The notes under the pieces: model-generated
The model's database searches: none
What the model was told of the DNA's origin: nothing
The model's input: the letters and a program-made list of their open reading frames with translations, nothing else
Translations under genes and position numbers: made by a program
Assembly: GCF_042666655.1 (NCBI RefSeq)
Contig: NZ_JBHTDE010000002.1
Span: 124,001 to 188,000, forward strand
Length of the DNA: 64,000 nucleotides
Origin: Paracraurococcus sp042666655
GTDB taxonomy: Bacteria > Pseudomonadota > Alphaproteobacteria > Acetobacterales > Acetobacteraceae
Direction of reading: 5' to 3'
In this document: positions 52,087 to 60,554 of the stretch, piece by piece
How positions within the stretch are numbered: the stretch's first letter is position 1
How the letters are laid out: the number at the start of each line of letters is the position of its first letter

Positions 52087-54221
52087 GCGGCTTCGGTGCG
52101 GCGCTTCGTGTCGATGACGGCAAGCCGCGGCTGCCGGGCAGCCTGCATGCCAACCGCCGGCTCTCGCAGTGGCTGGCCTTCCATGCCGACGGCCGGGTCA
52201 CCATCACGCCTGGCAAGGTGGAACTCGGCCAGGGCATCCTGACGACGCTGAGCCAGATCGCCGCCGATGAACTCGACGTCGATTTCTGCCGCGTCACCGC
52301 GCGGCCCGCCGCCGCGCCCGGCAGCCCGGACGAAGCGGTGACCAGCGGCAGCCTCTCCACCCAGGACAGCGGCGGCGCCCTGCGCCATGCCTGTGCCGCG
52401 GCGCGGGCGATCTTCACCCAGGTGGTGGCGCAGCGCACCGGCGTGCCGGTCGAGAGCATCACCATCGAGGACGGCATCTTCCACGGCCCGGCCGGGCCGA
52501 TCGGAAGCTATTGGGAGCTTGCCGACCAGGCGCTGCTGGACTGCGAAGCGACGCCGGATGCGGTGCCGAAGCCGGCCGCGGCGCGCCGCATCGCCGGCAC
52601 CTCGGTCGCCCGCATCGACCTGCCCGACAAGGTCTTCGGCGCGGCGCGCTATGTGCACGACCTGCGGCTGCCGGGGATGCTGCAGGCGCGCATGGTGCGG
52701 CCGCCGGCACGCCGCGCGGTGCTGGTGGCGGTGCGTGACGGCGCGCTGCCGGGCGATGCGCAGGTGGTGCGCGACGGCAGCTTCCTCGCGGTGCTGGCGA
52801 CCGCCGAATGGGATGCCGAGGCCGCCGCGGCGCGCCTCGCCGCCCGCGCCAGCTGGGACGAACGGGACACGCTGCCCGAGCAGGCGTTGCTGGCCGACTG
52901 GCTGCGCGATGCCGCGACACGCGGCGAGCGCAGCGACGTCGCCCGCGAGGGAAACGCGGCGCCCGCCGCGCGCACCCTGTCGCGCAGCTTCTTCCGCCCC
53001 TATCTCGCGCATGCCTCGGTCGCGCCGTCCTGCGCCGTGGCGCGCTGGGATGGCGAGACGGTCACCGTCTGGACCCATACCCAGGGGCCCTACAACCTGC
53101 GCGCCGACCTGGCCAAGGCGCTGCGCTGCGCACCCGACAAGGTCGTCGTCCAGCACCGCGAAGGCGCCGGCTGCTACGGCCACAACGGCGCCGACGACGT
53201 GGCGCTGGATGCCGTGCTCGCCGCCCGTGCGGTGCCCGGCATCCCGGTGCGGATGCTCTGGTCGCGCGCCGAGGAGGTGGGCTGGTCGCCCTTCTCACCG
53301 GCCATGCTGGTGGATGTCGAGGCTGACCTCGACGCCGCCGGCAACATCGCAGCCTGGCGCAGCCATATCATCAGCAACGGCCATTCCTCCCGCCCTGGGC
53401 GGGCGCCGGAGCCGACGCTGCTCTCGGCCGCGATGCTGGCCGAGCCGTTCCCGGTGAAGCCCAGCATCAACCCGCCGATGGCGGCCGGCGGCGGGGCGCC
53501 ACGCAACGGCGTGCCGCTCTATGCCTTTCTGGCGAAGCAGGTGGAGACGACGCGGCTGCTGGAGATGCCGGTGCGTACCTCGGCGCTCCGCGGGCTCGGC
53601 GCCACCATCAATGTCTGGGCGATCGAGAGCCTGCTGGACGAGGCCGCGGCGCTGGCCGGCACCGACCCGCTGGAATACCGCCTGCGGCATCTCGACGACC
53701 CGCGCGCCGTCGCCGTGCTGGCGCGCGTCGCGGCGATGTCCAACTGGCGCGAACGGTCGCGGCGGGAGGGCTGGGGCATGGGGCTGGGCTTCGCCCGCTA
53801 CAAGAACACCGGCGCCTGGGCCGCGGTCGTGGCCGAGGTCGAGGCGCGGGAGCGGGTCTACTGCCGCCGGCTCTGGATCGCCGGCGATGTGGGCGAAGTG
53901 GTCAATCCCGACGGCGTGGTGAACCAGTTCGAAGGCGGCGCCATCCACGGCACATCCGTTGCGCTGCGCGAGGAGGTCCGCTTCGACCGCCGCCGCATCC
54001 TGAGCGATTCCTGGGAGGAATTCCCGATCCTCCGCTTTTCCGAGGTGCCGAAGGTGGCGGTCGACATCATCGCCCGGCCCGACCAGCCCTTCCTCGGCGC
54101 CGGCGAGGCCAGCATGGCGCCGACCATCGCCGCGATCGCCGGCGGCATCCACCAGGCGCTCGGCGTCCGTCCGCGTGCGCTGCCCTTCACGCCGAGCAAC
54201 CTTGCCAAAGCGGATCCATGA
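52083..54221 (+). CDS. Molybdopterin cytosine dinucleotide-binding oxidoreductase, IorB-like
   Basis: A 712-aa xanthine-oxidase-family large subunit. It has VELGQGILTTLSQIAADEL for cofactor binding, FRPYLAHASVAPSC, and the catalytic Glu in FLGAGEASMAPTIAAIAGG near the end. The protein is shorter than XdhB and carries its own N-terminal extension, as in the two-subunit IorAB or aldehyde-oxidase types that pass electrons to a cytochrome. There is no twin-arginine signal. The substrate is probably an N-heterocycle or aldehyde. Confidence 0.9.
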   Translation: MSGFGAALRVDDGKPRLPGSLHANRRLSQWLAFHADGRVTITPGKVELGQGILTTLSQIAADELDVDFCRVTARPAAAPGSPDEAVTSGSLSTQDSGGALRHACAAARAIFTQVVAQRTGVPVESITIEDGIFHGPAGPIGSYWELADQALLDCEATPDAVPKPAAARRIAGTSVARIDLPDKVFGAARYVHDLRLPGMLQARMVRPPARRAVLVAVRDGALPGDAQVVRDGSFLAVLATAEWDAEAAAARLAARASWDERDTLPEQALLADWLRDAATRGERSDVAREGNAAPAARTLSRSFFRPYLAHASVAPSCAVARWDGETVTVWTHTQGPYNLRADLAKALRCAPDKVVVQHREGAGCYGHNGADDVALDAVLAARAVPGIPVRMLWSRAEEVGWSPFSPAMLVDVEADLDAAGNIAAWRSHIISNGHSSRPGRAPEPTLLSAAMLAEPFPVKPSINPPMAAGGGAPRNGVPLYAFLAKQVETTRLLEMPVRTSALRGLGATINVWAIESLLDEAAALAGTDPLEYRLRHLDDPRAVAVLARVAAMSNWRERSRREGWGMGLGFARYKNTGAWAAVVAEVEARERVYCRRLWIAGDVGEVVNPDGVVNQFEGGAIHGTSVALREEVRFDRRRILSDSWEEFPILRFSEVPKVAVDIIARPDQPFLGAGEASMAPTIAAIAGGIHQALGVRPRALPFTPSNLAKADP

Positions 54222-55168
54222 TCAAGCTCACACTCGCCTGCGCCGCCACCGACCGCACCCGCCCGCTGATCGACGGCCGCGTCACCGTCCCCGGCTGCGA
54301 CATCACCTTCCTGCCCGGCGAGCCGGAGGACATCTTCCGCCGGGCGCTGCGCGACCGCGCCTTCGATGTCAGCGAGCTTTCCATGGGCTCGCACATCGTC
54401 ACCACCGCGCGTGGCGACAGCCCCTATGTCGGCATCCCCGTCTTCCTGTCCCGCGCCTTCCGGCATTCCGCCATCTATGTCCGCACCGATCGCGGCATCA
54501 CCGCGGCGGCCGACCTCGCCGGCCGCACCATCGGCCTGCCGGAATACCAGCAGACCGCCGCACTTTGGGTGCGCGGCATCCTGCGCGAACACTACGGCGT
54601 CGACACGCGCGGCATCGCCTGGCGCACCGGCGGCGAGCGGGTGGCGATCACCTTGCCGGACGGCTTCGACGTGCGTCCGCTCGGCCGCGACCTGGAAGCG
54701 GCGCTGGAGGCCGGCGAGATCGACGCGCTGATCGCGCCGCGCCCGCCCGCCTGCCTCGGCCGCGCTCCGGTCGCCCGGCTCTACTCCGACTACCGGGCGG
54801 AGGAGATGGCCTGGCACAAGGCCAGCGGCTTCTTCCCGATCATGCACTGCCTCGCCGTCCGCAAGGACATCGCCGCCGCGCATCCCTGGCTGCCGCTGGA
54901 ACTGCACCGCGCGGCGTGCCGCGCGAAGGCGCTGTCGCTGGCGGAGTTGCAGATGGTCAACGTGCTGCGCGTCTCGCTGCCCTGGATCGCCGCGGCCTAC
55001 GAGGAACAGGCGGCGGTGATGGGCGGCGATCCCTGGCCCTATGGCTTCGCCCGGAACCGTGACGAGGTGGCGGCGATGATCCGCTATGCCGTTGCGGATG
55101 GCCTCGCCGCCGAGGCGATCCAGCCCGAGTCCCTGTTCCACCCCAGCGCGCTGGCCGAGCCGGGCTGA
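54218..55168 (+). CDS. 4,5-dihydroxyphthalate decarboxylase-like / substrate-binding-fold protein
   Basis: A 316-aa protein with the periplasmic-binding-protein II fold but no signal peptide: KLTLACAATDRTRPLIDGRV, DVSELSMGSHIV, YVGIPVFLSRAFRHSAIYVR, and RTIGLPEYQQTAALWVRGIL. This pattern is that of 4,5-dihydroxyphthalate decarboxylase (Pht5) and its uncharacterised relatives. It overlaps the oxidoreductase large subunit by four bases (ATGA), so it takes part in the same pathway. Whether it decarboxylates or binds a ligand is not known. Confidence 0.82.
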   Translation: MIKLTLACAATDRTRPLIDGRVTVPGCDITFLPGEPEDIFRRALRDRAFDVSELSMGSHIVTTARGDSPYVGIPVFLSRAFRHSAIYVRTDRGITAAADLAGRTIGLPEYQQTAALWVRGILREHYGVDTRGIAWRTGGERVAITLPDGFDVRPLGRDLEAALEAGEIDALIAPRPPACLGRAPVARLYSDYRAEEMAWHKASGFFPIMHCLAVRKDIAAAHPWLPLELHRAACRAKALSLAELQMVNVLRVSLPWIAAAYEEQAAVMGGDPWPYGFARNRDEVAAMIRYAVADGLAAEAIQPESLFHPSALAEPG

Positions 55169-55242
55169 ACGGCGCGCCGCGGCCAGGCCGGCGGGGAGGG
55201 AAGCGCCGTTTCCTGCCCAACCGGTCTTGACCGCCGAACAGG

Positions 55243-55368
55243 TCAGGCACCGCTATTGCTGCTGCGCGTGCCGCCGCCGGTGTTGTAGACCGGCGGGCCG
55301 CTGGCCGGCTGCAAGGGGCCGCAGGCGGTCAGGGCCAGCGCCGCCACGAGGACGAAAAATCGGATCAC
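55243..55368 (-). CDS. Small lipoprotein at the end of the queuosine operon
   Basis: A 41-aa frame with GTG start at 55368. The signal MIRFFVLVAALALTACGPLQ carries a clear lipobox (LTAC), so Cys16 would be lipidated; the mature tail of 26 residues is rich in Pro, Gly, Ser and Asn. It lies 36 bases after yhhQ on the same strand. No strong ribosome binding site is seen. The lipobox makes it convincing despite its size. Function is unknown. Confidence 0.6.
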   Translation of the reverse strand: MIRFFVLVAALALTACGPLQPASGPPVYNTGGGTRSSNSGA

Positions 55369-55404
55369 GCCGGATGCAGCGCGCCGCTGGCGGTGACGTC
55401 GCGA

Positions 55405-55968
55405 TCAGGCCGGCGTGAGGCCGAGCCGCGCATCCCGCCGGCGCAGCCAATGCAGCAGCGGCAGGCTCAGCGCCACCATCCAGAGCTTGCCGAGGACTTG
55501 GCCGGGCAGGAATTCCAGGCTGCCGAAGGCGAGTTGCAGGAACACGAGGCTGTCCACCACCAAGCCGGCCAGGCTGCTGACGACCACCGCCCGCACCAGG
55601 CCGCGCCGCTGCAGGGGCGTATAGACCAGCAGGTCGGCCAGCTCGCTGAGCAGGAAGGCGAGGGCCGAGGCAAGCACCAGCGCCGGCGGCGCCAGCAGGG
55701 CCGAGAGCGCCGCGCCCGCCAGGATCGCCGCCGCCGACCAGGCGAGGCCGAGCCGCCGCTGCACCAGGTCGCGCAGCACCAGGGCGAGCCCGACCATCAG
55801 CACGCCGGAGGGCGCCATGATGCCGGGCGCGACCGGGATCAGGCAGGGCCCTTGCGGGATGCACATCGTGCCGGCATGACCGATCAGCCAGTTAGCCGCC
55901 GGGATGCAGAGACCGAAAAGGGCGAGGAACACGAAGCCCTCGCCGCGGCGGTGGATGTCGTCAGCCAT
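55405..55968 (-). CDS. yhhQ: Queuosine precursor transporter (YhhQ/VUT family)
   Basis: A 187-aa inner-membrane protein with about six hydrophobic helices, MADDIHRRGEGFVFLALFGL at the start and LADLLVYTPLQRRGLVRAVV with VDSLVFLQLAFG conserved for the VUT family, which takes up preQ0/preQ1. ATG at 55968 overlaps the queC stop by eight bases. It belongs to the queuosine operon and suggests both synthesis and salvage of precursor. Confidence 0.88.
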   Translation of the reverse strand: MADDIHRRGEGFVFLALFGLCIPAANWLIGHAGTMCIPQGPCLIPVAPGIMAPSGVLMVGLALVLRDLVQRRLGLAWSAAAILAGAALSALLAPPALVLASALAFLLSELADLLVYTPLQRRGLVRAVVVSSLAGLVVDSLVFLQLAFGSLEFLPGQVLGKLWMVALSLPLLHWLRRRDARLGLTPA

Positions 55969-56659
55969 TCCAGATCTCCCAGCCCCGGCGGCGCAGGTCG
56001 CAGGCGGGGCAGGCGCCGCAGCCGAAGCCCCAGGGGTGTTGATGGGTGCGGTCGCCGAGGTAGCAGCTATGCGTGTCAGCGCGGATCGCCTCGACCAGCG
56101 CGGCACCGCCGAGCCGTTCGGCCAGCGCCCAGGTCGCCGCCTTGTCGCGCCACATCAGCGGCGTGTGCAGCACGAAGCGCGCCTGCATGCCGAGGTTGAT
56201 GGCGACCTGCAGCGCCTTCACCGTGTCGTCGCGGCAATCGGGGTAGCCGGAATAGTCGGTCTCGCAGACGCCGGCGACGATGTGTTTGACGCCGCGGCGA
56301 TAGGCCAGGGCAGCCGCGAAGGTGAGGAAAAGCAGGTTGCGGCCCGGGACGAAGGTGTTGGGCAGCCCGTCCGCCTGCATGGCGATCTCGGTGTCCCGGG
56401 TCAGCGCGGTGTCGGACACCGCGCGCAGCGCGTCGAGCGTCAGCACGTGGTCCTCGCCGAGCTTCGCCGCCCAATGCGGGTTCTCCGCCGCCAGCCGGGT
56501 GCGGAAGGTGCCGCGCACCTCGAGCTCGACGCGGTGGCGCTGGCCATAGTCGAAGCCGACGGTCTCGACATGGGCGAAGCGGTCGAGCGCCCAGGCGAGG
56601 CAGGTGGCGGAATCCTGGCCGCCGCTGAACAGCACCAGGGCGGCGTCGTCGCGCATCAT
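55961..56659 (-). CDS. queC: 7-cyano-7-deazaguanine synthase
   Basis: A 232-aa ATP-dependent enzyme making preQ0 from 7-carboxy-7-deazaguanine and ammonia. It has the PP-loop VLFSGGQDSATCLAW at the N-terminus and the C-terminal zinc Cys set GFGCGACPACDLRRRGW. It overlaps queG by four bases and yhhQ by eight. queD and queE are not in the operon and must lie elsewhere. Confidence 0.94.
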   Translation of the reverse strand: MMRDDAALVLFSGGQDSATCLAWALDRFAHVETVGFDYGQRHRVELEVRGTFRTRLAAENPHWAAKLGEDHVLTLDALRAVSDTALTRDTEIAMQADGLPNTFVPGRNLLFLTFAAALAYRRGVKHIVAGVCETDYSGYPDCRDDTVKALQVAINLGMQARFVLHTPLMWRDKAATWALAERLGGAALVEAIRADTHSCYLGDRTHQHPWGFGCGACPACDLRRRGWEIWNG

Positions 56660-57681
56660 GCCTCCAGTCGCAGCGCGGCCCAGCGCGCCGCCTCGGCCAC
56701 CACGGGGTCGGGGTCATCGGTGAGGGCTTGTGCCACGGGGCGCAGCGCCGGGTCTGCCGAATTGCCGATTGCGATCATCACGTTGCGCACGAAGCGGTCG
56801 CGGCCGATGCGCTTGACCGGGCTGCCGCTGAACAGCGTGCGGAAGCCGGCATCGTCCAGCGCGGCGAGCTCGGCCAGCTTCGGCGCCTGCAAGGCGGCGC
56901 GCGGGGCGAAGCCGGGCTCGCTATGGGCGCGGGCGAATTTGTTCCAGGGGCAGACCGCCAGGCAATCGTCGCAGCCGTAGATGCGGTTGCCCATGGGCGC
57001 GCGATGCTCCTCGGGGATCGGGCCCTTGTGCTCTATCGTCAGGTAGGAGAGGCAGCGCCGGGCATCGAGCCGATAGGGCGCCGGGAAGGCATCGGTCGGG
57101 CAGACCGCGAGGCAGTTGCGGCAGGTGCCGCAATGGTCGCCCTCCGGTGCATCGGGCGCCAGCGCCAGCGTGGTGTAGATCTCGCCCAGGAACAGCCAGG
57201 ACCCATGGCGGCGGCTGACCAGGTTGCTGTGCTTGCCCTGCCAGCCGAGCCCGGCCTGCTGCGCCAGCGGCTTCTCGGCGACCGGCGCGGTGTCGACGAA
57301 GACCTTCAGCGCCGTGCCGAAGCGCTGCCCCATCCAGCGGCCGAGCGCCTTCAGCCGCGACTTCACCACGTCATGGTAGTCGCGCCCCTGGGCATAGACG
57401 CTGATCGCGCCGCGGTCGCGCCGCGCCAGCACTGCCAGCGGGTCCTCGCCCGGCGCGTAGGACAGGCCGAGCGAGATGACGCTGACCGCCTCCGGCCACA
57501 ACGCGCGCGGCTGAGCGCGTTGCGCCGCACGGTCGGCCAGCCAGCCCATCGTGCCGTGCATCCCGGCCTCGAGGAAGGCGTCCAGCCGGGCGCGGACCGC
57601 CTCCGGCAGCAGTGCCTCGGTGAAGCCGATCGCGTCGAAGCCGAGCCGCTGCGCCTCGGCCCGGATCAGCTCGCGCGGGTC
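56656..57681 (-). CDS. queG: Epoxyqueuosine reductase, start codon unclear
   Basis: Reduces epoxyqueuosine to queuosine in tRNA, using B12 and iron-sulfur clusters. Motifs: DTAPVAEKPLAQQAGLGWQG, cluster ligands CGTCRNCLAVCP and CDDCLAVCP, and a C-terminal HEAT-like tail. The first standard start codon is ATG at 57561 (301 aa), but the frame is open upstream and translates into the expected family N-terminus (LIRAEAQRLGFDAIGFTEAL) back to 57681, just overlapping the queF stop. No ATG, GTG or TTG occurs in that extension. A rare start (ATC at 57696 or CTG), truncation with loss of function, or a sequencing error are possible. Confidence 0.85.
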   Translation of the reverse strand, partial: DPRELIRAEAQRLGFDAIGFTEALLPEAVRARLDAFLEAGMHGTMGWLADRAAQRAQPRALWPEAVSVISLGLSYAPGEDPLAVLARRDRGAISVYAQGRDYHDVVKSRLKALGRWMGQRFGTALKVFVDTAPVAEKPLAQQAGLGWQGKHSNLVSRRHGSWLFLGEIYTTLALAPDAPEGDHCGTCRNCLAVCPTDAFPAPYRLDARRCLSYLTIEHKGPIPEEHRAPMGNRIYGCDDCLAVCPWNKFARAHSEPGFAPRAALQAPKLAELAALDDAGFRTLFSGSPVKRIGRDRFVRNVMIAIGNSADPALRPVAQALTDDPDPVVAEAARWAALRLEA

Positions 57682-58150
57682 AGCCGCGGCCGCGATAGGG
57701 CTGCACCCCCTGGTCGGGCACCCAGACGCCGGCCGGCGCCGGGCCGGTCTGGTAGAAGACGTCGATCGGGATGCCGCCGCGCGGGTACCAGTAGCCGCCG
57801 ATCCGCAGCCAGGCCGGCGCCAGCGCCTCCACCAGCCGGCGGGCGATCGAGACCGTGCAGGCCTCGTGGAAGGCGCCGTGGTTGCGGAAGGCGCCGAGAT
57901 AGAGCTTCAGCGACTTGCTCTCGACCAGCCAGTCCTGCGGCACGTAGTCGATCACCAGATGCGCGAAATCAGGCTGGCCGGTCATCGGGCATAGCGAGGT
58001 GAACTCCGGCGCGGCGAAGCGCACGAGGTACTGCACCCCGGGATGCGGATTCGGCACGCGTTCCAGCACCGCGGCCTCGGGCGAAGTCGGCGCGGTCGTA
58101 TAGTGGCCCAGCAGCGTCAGGCCGGAGGTGTCGGTGATGGCCTCGGTCAT
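57680..58150 (-). CDS. queF: NADPH-dependent 7-cyano-7-deazaguanine reductase
   Basis: A 156-aa unimodular enzyme reducing preQ0 to preQ1. The catalytic Cys is in FTSLCPMTGQPDFA (thioimide-forming), and ESKSLKLYLGAFRNHGAFHE contains the QueF motif and Glu/His residues. The overlap with tgt is four bases (ATGA), and its stop overlaps the upstream-extended queG frame. The length equals the short type I QueF. Confidence 0.94.
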   Translation of the reverse strand: MTEAITDTSGLTLLGHYTTAPTSPEAAVLERVPNPHPGVQYLVRFAAPEFTSLCPMTGQPDFAHLVIDYVPQDWLVESKSLKLYLGAFRNHGAFHEACTVSIARRLVEALAPAWLRIGGYWYPRGGIPIDVFYQTGPAPAGVWVPDQGVQPYRGRG

Positions 58151-59316
58151 CGCAGCGTCTCCCGGTCCTCGGCCAGTTCCGCCTTAGCCGTGTCGTCGGG
58201 TGGCTCGTCGCCCGCCGCCCAGGCGGCTTCCAGTTCGGCCGCATGGGCGTCGAGGCGCTTGGCCAATATGGCGTCGCGCAGTCCCCGCGTCAGGTCCTGG
58301 TAGTACTGCACGTTGTGCCACGTCAGCAGCATCGGGCCGAGCATCTCCTCCGCCTTGATGAGGTGGTGGAGATAGGCGCGGGAATGCCGCGTGCAGGCCA
58401 AGCAGCCGCAATCGGGGTCGATCGGCCGCCGGTCCTCGGCGTGCTTCGCGTTGCGCAGGTTCATCATGCCGCGGCTGGTATAGGCGCGGCCGGTCCGCCC
58501 CGACCGGGTCGGGATGACGCAGTCGAACATGTCGATCCCCCGCCTGACTGCGCCAACGATGTCCGACGGCGTCCCCACCCCCATCAGGTAGCGCGGCGCC
58601 GCTGTCGGCATCAGCGGCATGGTGCAGTCGAGTACGCCGAACATCGCCGCCTGGCCCTCGCCGACCGCGAGGCCGCCGACCGCATAGCCCTCGAAGCCGA
58701 TATCGGCCAAGGCGGCGACGCTCTCGGCCCGCAGCGCCGGATAGGTGCTGCCCTGGACGATGCCGAACAGGCCATAGCCCTCGCGCGGCACGAAGGCGTC
58801 GCGGCAGCGCTTCGCCCAGCGCATCGACAGGCGCATCGACGTCGCGGCCTGCTCCTCGGTCGCCGGGAAGGGCGTGCACTCGTCGAGGCACATGGTCACG
58901 TCCGCATCCAGCAGCCGCTGGATCTCGATGCTGCGCTCCGGCGTCAGGCGATGCCTGCTGCCGTCGAGGTGGCTGCGGAAGGTGACGCCACCCTCGTCCA
59001 TCTGCCGCAGCTCGTTCAGGCTCATGACCTGGTAGCCGCCGCTGTCGGTCAGGATCGGCCCCTGCCAGTCCATCAGCTTGTGCAATCCGCCGAGCCGGCC
59101 GACCCGTTCGGCGCCAGGGCGCAGCATCAGGTGGTAGGTGTTGCCGAGCACCATGCGCGCGCCCGTCGCGCGGACGCTGTCGGCAGTCATCGCCTTGACC
59201 GTGCCGGCGGTGCCGACCGGCATGAACACGGGCGTCTCCACCTCGCCATGCGCGGTGTGCAGCACGCCGCGGCGGGCGGCGCCGTCCTGCGCCGTCTTGG
59301 TCCAGTGCAGGGTCAT
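58147..59316 (-). CDS. tgt: tRNA-guanine transglycosylase
   Basis: A 389-aa enzyme exchanging the anticodon wobble guanine for preQ1. Motifs: TPVFMPVGTAGTVKA, LTDSGGYQVMSL (catalytic Asp), VGGLAVGEGQ, the nucleophile region FDCVIPTRSGRTGRAYTS, and the zinc site CGCLACTRHSRAYLHHL. ATG at 59316 overlaps the queA stop (ATGA). The C-terminus carries an extra acidic tail of about 25 residues. Confidence 0.95.
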   Translation of the reverse strand: MTLHWTKTAQDGAARRGVLHTAHGEVETPVFMPVGTAGTVKAMTADSVRATGARMVLGNTYHLMLRPGAERVGRLGGLHKLMDWQGPILTDSGGYQVMSLNELRQMDEGGVTFRSHLDGSRHRLTPERSIEIQRLLDADVTMCLDECTPFPATEEQAATSMRLSMRWAKRCRDAFVPREGYGLFGIVQGSTYPALRAESVAALADIGFEGYAVGGLAVGEGQAAMFGVLDCTMPLMPTAAPRYLMGVGTPSDIVGAVRRGIDMFDCVIPTRSGRTGRAYTSRGMMNLRNAKHAEDRRPIDPDCGCLACTRHSRAYLHHLIKAEEMLGPMLLTWHNVQYYQDLTRGLRDAILAKRLDAHAAELEAAWAAGDEPPDDTAKAELAEDRETLR

Positions 59317-60404
59317 GCGGCGTCCTCGGCGCGGGTCAGCAGGCTGCCGTCGCCATAGCTGTAGAAGCGGTAGCCCTGCTCGATCGCGTGCTCGTAGGCC
59401 GACCGCATCCGCGCCGTGCCGGCGAAGGCGGAGACCAGCATGAACAGCGTGGACTTCGGCAAGTGGAAATTCGTCATCAGCAGGTCGGCTGCGCGGAACC
59501 GGTGGCCCGGCAGCAGGAAGATGTCGGTCAGCCCGCGGAACGGCCGCACCGGCCGCAACGCATCTTCGCCGCCGAGCGCCGCCGTCTCCAGCAGCCGCAG
59601 CGCCGTGGTGCCGATGGCGACGATCCGCCCGCCCGCCGGCCGCGCCGCGTTGATCGTCGCCGCCGCCTCCGCAGTCACCTCGCCCCATTCGGCATGCAGC
59701 CGGTGCGCCCGCGGGTCCTCGGCGCGCATCGGCAGGAAAGTGCCGGCGCCGACATGCAAGGTGACGGTGGCCCGCCGCACCCCGCGCGCCTCCAGCGCCG
59801 CGACCAGCCCTTCGGTGAAATGCAGGCTAGCGGTGGGTGCCGCCACCGCGCCGGGCCGCTGCGCGAACAGGGTCTGGTAGTCCGCCCGGTCCTCCGGCCG
59901 CGGGCCGTCCGGCCGGGCGATATAGGGCGGCAGGGGGATTTCCCCGGCCTGGTCCAGCGCCGCCGCCAGCACCGCCGGATCGGGGCCGAAATCGAGCCGC
60001 GCGGTGCCGCCGTCGCGTGCCAGCACGCGGCAGGGCAGGCCGGGCGCGCCGTCGATTGCGATGACGTCGCCCGGGCGCAGCCGCCGGGCATTGCGCACCA
60101 GCGCCTCCCAGCTGCCGTCCGGGTCGGCGCGGTTCAGCATGATCTCCACCGCCGCCTCGCCGCGCCGGCCATGCAGCCGGGCGGGGATCACCCGGGTGTC
60201 GTTCACCACCATGACGTCGCCGCGGCCCAGCAGGCCGGGCAGGTCGCGCATGACCCGGTCCTGCAGCCCGGCGGGATCCACCACCAGCAGCCGGGCCGCG
60301 TCGCGCGGCCGCATCGGCGCCTGGGCAACAAGCCGGTCTGGCAGCATGAAATCGAATTCCGCCGTCCGCAGGGCGGGCGCCGAAGGGGCAGGGGGGGCGG
60401 GCAT
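59313..60404 (-). CDS. queA: S-adenosylmethionine:tRNA ribosyltransferase-isomerase
   Basis: A 363-aa enzyme adding the epoxycyclopentane ring to preQ1-tRNA from AdoMet. It has EFDFMLPDRLVAQAP, VMVVNDTRVIPARLHG, SLHFTEGLVAALEARGV, TLHVGAGTFLPMR and LMTNFHLPKSTLFMLVSAF, a complete set. ATG at 60404 is chosen over a long upstream frame lacking homology. It is first gene of queA-tgt-queF-queG-queC-yhhQ-lipoprotein; the promoter lies in the 150-base gap with divergent modA. Confidence 0.95.
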   Translation of the reverse strand: MPAPPAPSAPALRTAEFDFMLPDRLVAQAPMRPRDAARLLVVDPAGLQDRVMRDLPGLLGRGDVMVVNDTRVIPARLHGRRGEAAVEIMLNRADPDGSWEALVRNARRLRPGDVIAIDGAPGLPCRVLARDGGTARLDFGPDPAVLAAALDQAGEIPLPPYIARPDGPRPEDRADYQTLFAQRPGAVAAPTASLHFTEGLVAALEARGVRRATVTLHVGAGTFLPMRAEDPRAHRLHAEWGEVTAEAAATINAARPAGGRIVAIGTTALRLLETAALGGEDALRPVRPFRGLTDIFLLPGHRFRAADLLMTNFHLPKSTLFMLVSAFAGTARMRSAYEHAIEQGYRFYSYGDGSLLTRAEDAA

Positions 60405-60554
60405 CGGCGGGCGGTAGCGCGGACGCCCGTGGAAGGCAACACGAACCCGCCACCCGGCCGCCGCGGCGGATGCCCGCGTTATGAATATCGGCGTATAACG
60501 CCCGCCGCACGCCGCGCGCGGACCCCAGGTTGACCGCCCAGCGAAAGGACTGTC

